A stretch of DNA of 64,000 nucleotides from positions 56,526,814-56,590,813 of the forward strand of contig JARWKL010000001.1 in assembly GCA_029961685.1 (NCBI GenBank), written 5' to 3'. Each line of letters starts with the position of its first letter. Positions within the stretch are counted from its first letter, which is position 1. A program made the translations under genes and the position numbers. This DNA comes from Aristolochia californica. Taxonomy: Eukaryota; Streptophyta; Magnoliopsida; Piperales; Aristolochiaceae. Of the stretch, positions 63,334 to 64,000 are shown one piece after another. The notes below the pieces were generated by a model. It did no database searches. It saw only the letters and a program-made list of their open reading frames with translations, and was not told the origin of the DNA.

Positions 63334-63472
63334 GGGAATAACATTTGGCAATGACGTAGGGAGAAAATTCTCATTTTTTTCTCCCTACATCGTGCTTCCT
63401 ACTGCAGACCCGATTTTGGAAGCTCTCAGTTTTCTCTTTCATGTTCTTCCCGTGGTTCATTTTAGTGGAGCC

Positions 63473-63690
63473 ATGGGTATCCAATCATTCCTTACCAAAA
63501 AGAAGAGATCTTGACCAGGAATGCTAGACTCTGGCTCATTGTCTTCGTCTCCGACGGTAAGCGAAGGCAACTCTGAACACTCCTTGACAAGTACGAAGAA
63601 TGTGCATATCAATGAATTGGAGCATCTATTTAAGAAGTTTGATGTTAATAGTGATGGAGGCAGATGCGGATGGGATTCACATTCTCATGG
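63473..63690 (+). pseudogene. EF-hand (calmodulin-like, CML) gene fragment
   Basis: The frame from the ATG at 63473 reads MGIQSFLTKKKRS, a stop (TGA at 63512), then a Ser-rich stretch (LSSSPTVSEGNSEHSL) and ELEHLFKKFDVNSDG. The last part is an EF-hand helix plus the first six loop positions (D-x-N-x-D-G). At the shared GATGGA the sequence jumps one frame to MEADADG, which looks like the start of a later EF-hand loop. So the piece is an N-terminal CML fragment with an internal deletion at a short repeat. It sits between an LTR/PBS and a retrotransposon array, which suggests capture by the element. Key defects: premature stop, deletion and frame change. Confidence 0.65.
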
Positions 63691-63724
63691 ATATTTGTAC
63701 TGTTAGGGCTTTCATAGTCCTTTA

Positions 63725-64000
63725 TGTCAGAGTGGTTTCGTCCACTCTTGTAGGCGGTAGCTTTCTGCACCTAACAGATCGGTCTTTTGGGTGTATTGGT
63801 TAGTCGTTGTCATGGTATCAGAGCTGGGCAATCCACGTCCTGCATTCGAATCCTATGAGAGTTGGTCAAGAATGGGCGGGGTGGGTGTCAGAGTGGTTCC
63901 GTCCACTCTTGTAGGCGGTAATTTTTCGCACCTAACAGATCGGTCTGTTGGGTGTATTGGCTAGCCACTATCATGGTATCAGAGCTGGTTTCGTCCACTC
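63725..64000 (+). repeat. 161 bp tandem array; each unit carries a PBS
   Basis: One full unit (63725-63885) and a second incomplete one (63886 to the edge) share GTCAGAGTGG…CACTCTTGTAGGCGG, CACCTAACAGATCGG and end in CA followed by a perfect TGGTATCAGAGC (63813-63824 and 63974-63985). The array continues beyond the window. The layout (LTR-like end, then primer site) repeated head-to-tail is unusual. Confidence 0.8.

Noticed and set aside
63813..63865. Possible tRNA gene (TGGTATCAGAGC … ATTCGAATCC)
   Set aside because: The pattern is the primer-binding site and flank of a retroelement; no acceptor stem or cloverleaf can be formed and the unit is tandemly repeated.
1..64000. CRISPR arrays, bacterial operons, riboswitches, rRNA genes
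   Set aside because: No such structure was seen; spaced repeats in the window are microsatellites, minisatellites or transposon parts of a plant genome.

Overview
This is a 64 kb piece of a flowering-plant nuclear genome. The evidence is interrupted genes with GT-AG introns, AT-rich introns and spacers, plant-specific gene families (GAUT, NIPA-type transporter, type-C response regulator, ZFN-type CCCH protein), plant Copia retrotransposons and a Tourist-like MITE. The species cannot be named from the sequence; a eudicot or other non-grass angiosperm fits the protein sequences best.

Layout. 1-5.4 kb: a ZFN1-like CCCH zinc-finger gene (minus), whose last exon lies beyond the left edge. 5.4-9.6 kb: spacer with a short Copia-type LTR plus primer-binding site, a broken acidic reading frame and a GC-rich island without an obvious gene. 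9.7-15.7 kb: a nine-exon G3BP-like gene (NTF2 + RRM + RGG; minus), with a solo LTR in its largest intron and a GC-AG intron. It stands head-to-head with an eight-exon NIPA-type magnesium transporter gene (17.8-22.0 kb, plus); the shared spacer holds a short telomere-like array. 22-30 kb: transposon-derived spacer with CACTA-like ends, a tandem duplication of about 550 bp, a retrotransposon gag fragment and a clean 371 bp MITE. 30.1-31.75 kb: a type-C response regulator (ARR22/24-like; plus) with a TATA box and a probable 5'UTR intron. 33.7-38.5 kb: decayed Copia sequence. 38.5-43.4 kb: repeats. 43.4-46.7 kb: a three-exon GAUT8/9-like galacturonosyltransferase gene (minus) with a tRNA-type SINE in its second intron. 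46.7-49.6 kb: repeats. 49.7-50.7 kb: a single-exon membrane-protein gene of unknown function (minus). 51-57.5 kb: spacer with two LTRs. 57.6-59.7 kb: a two-exon gene for a 47-residue conserved plant protein (minus). 60-64 kb: nested retrotransposons, including an LTR/PBS followed by a broken EF-hand (CML-like) gene fragment and then a tandem array in which every unit carries a primer-binding site.

The genes are ordinary unlinked housekeeping or signalling loci (mRNA binding, stress granules, Mg transport, phosphorelay, pectin synthesis); nothing suggests a cluster acting in one pathway. The most unusual material is in the repeats: a family of sequences built on TTGATCGATCA-like motifs present at five sites, and the gene-fragment/PBS array at the right edge. 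Exon joins were made by eye from splice consensus, reading frame and family knowledge; no search was run.
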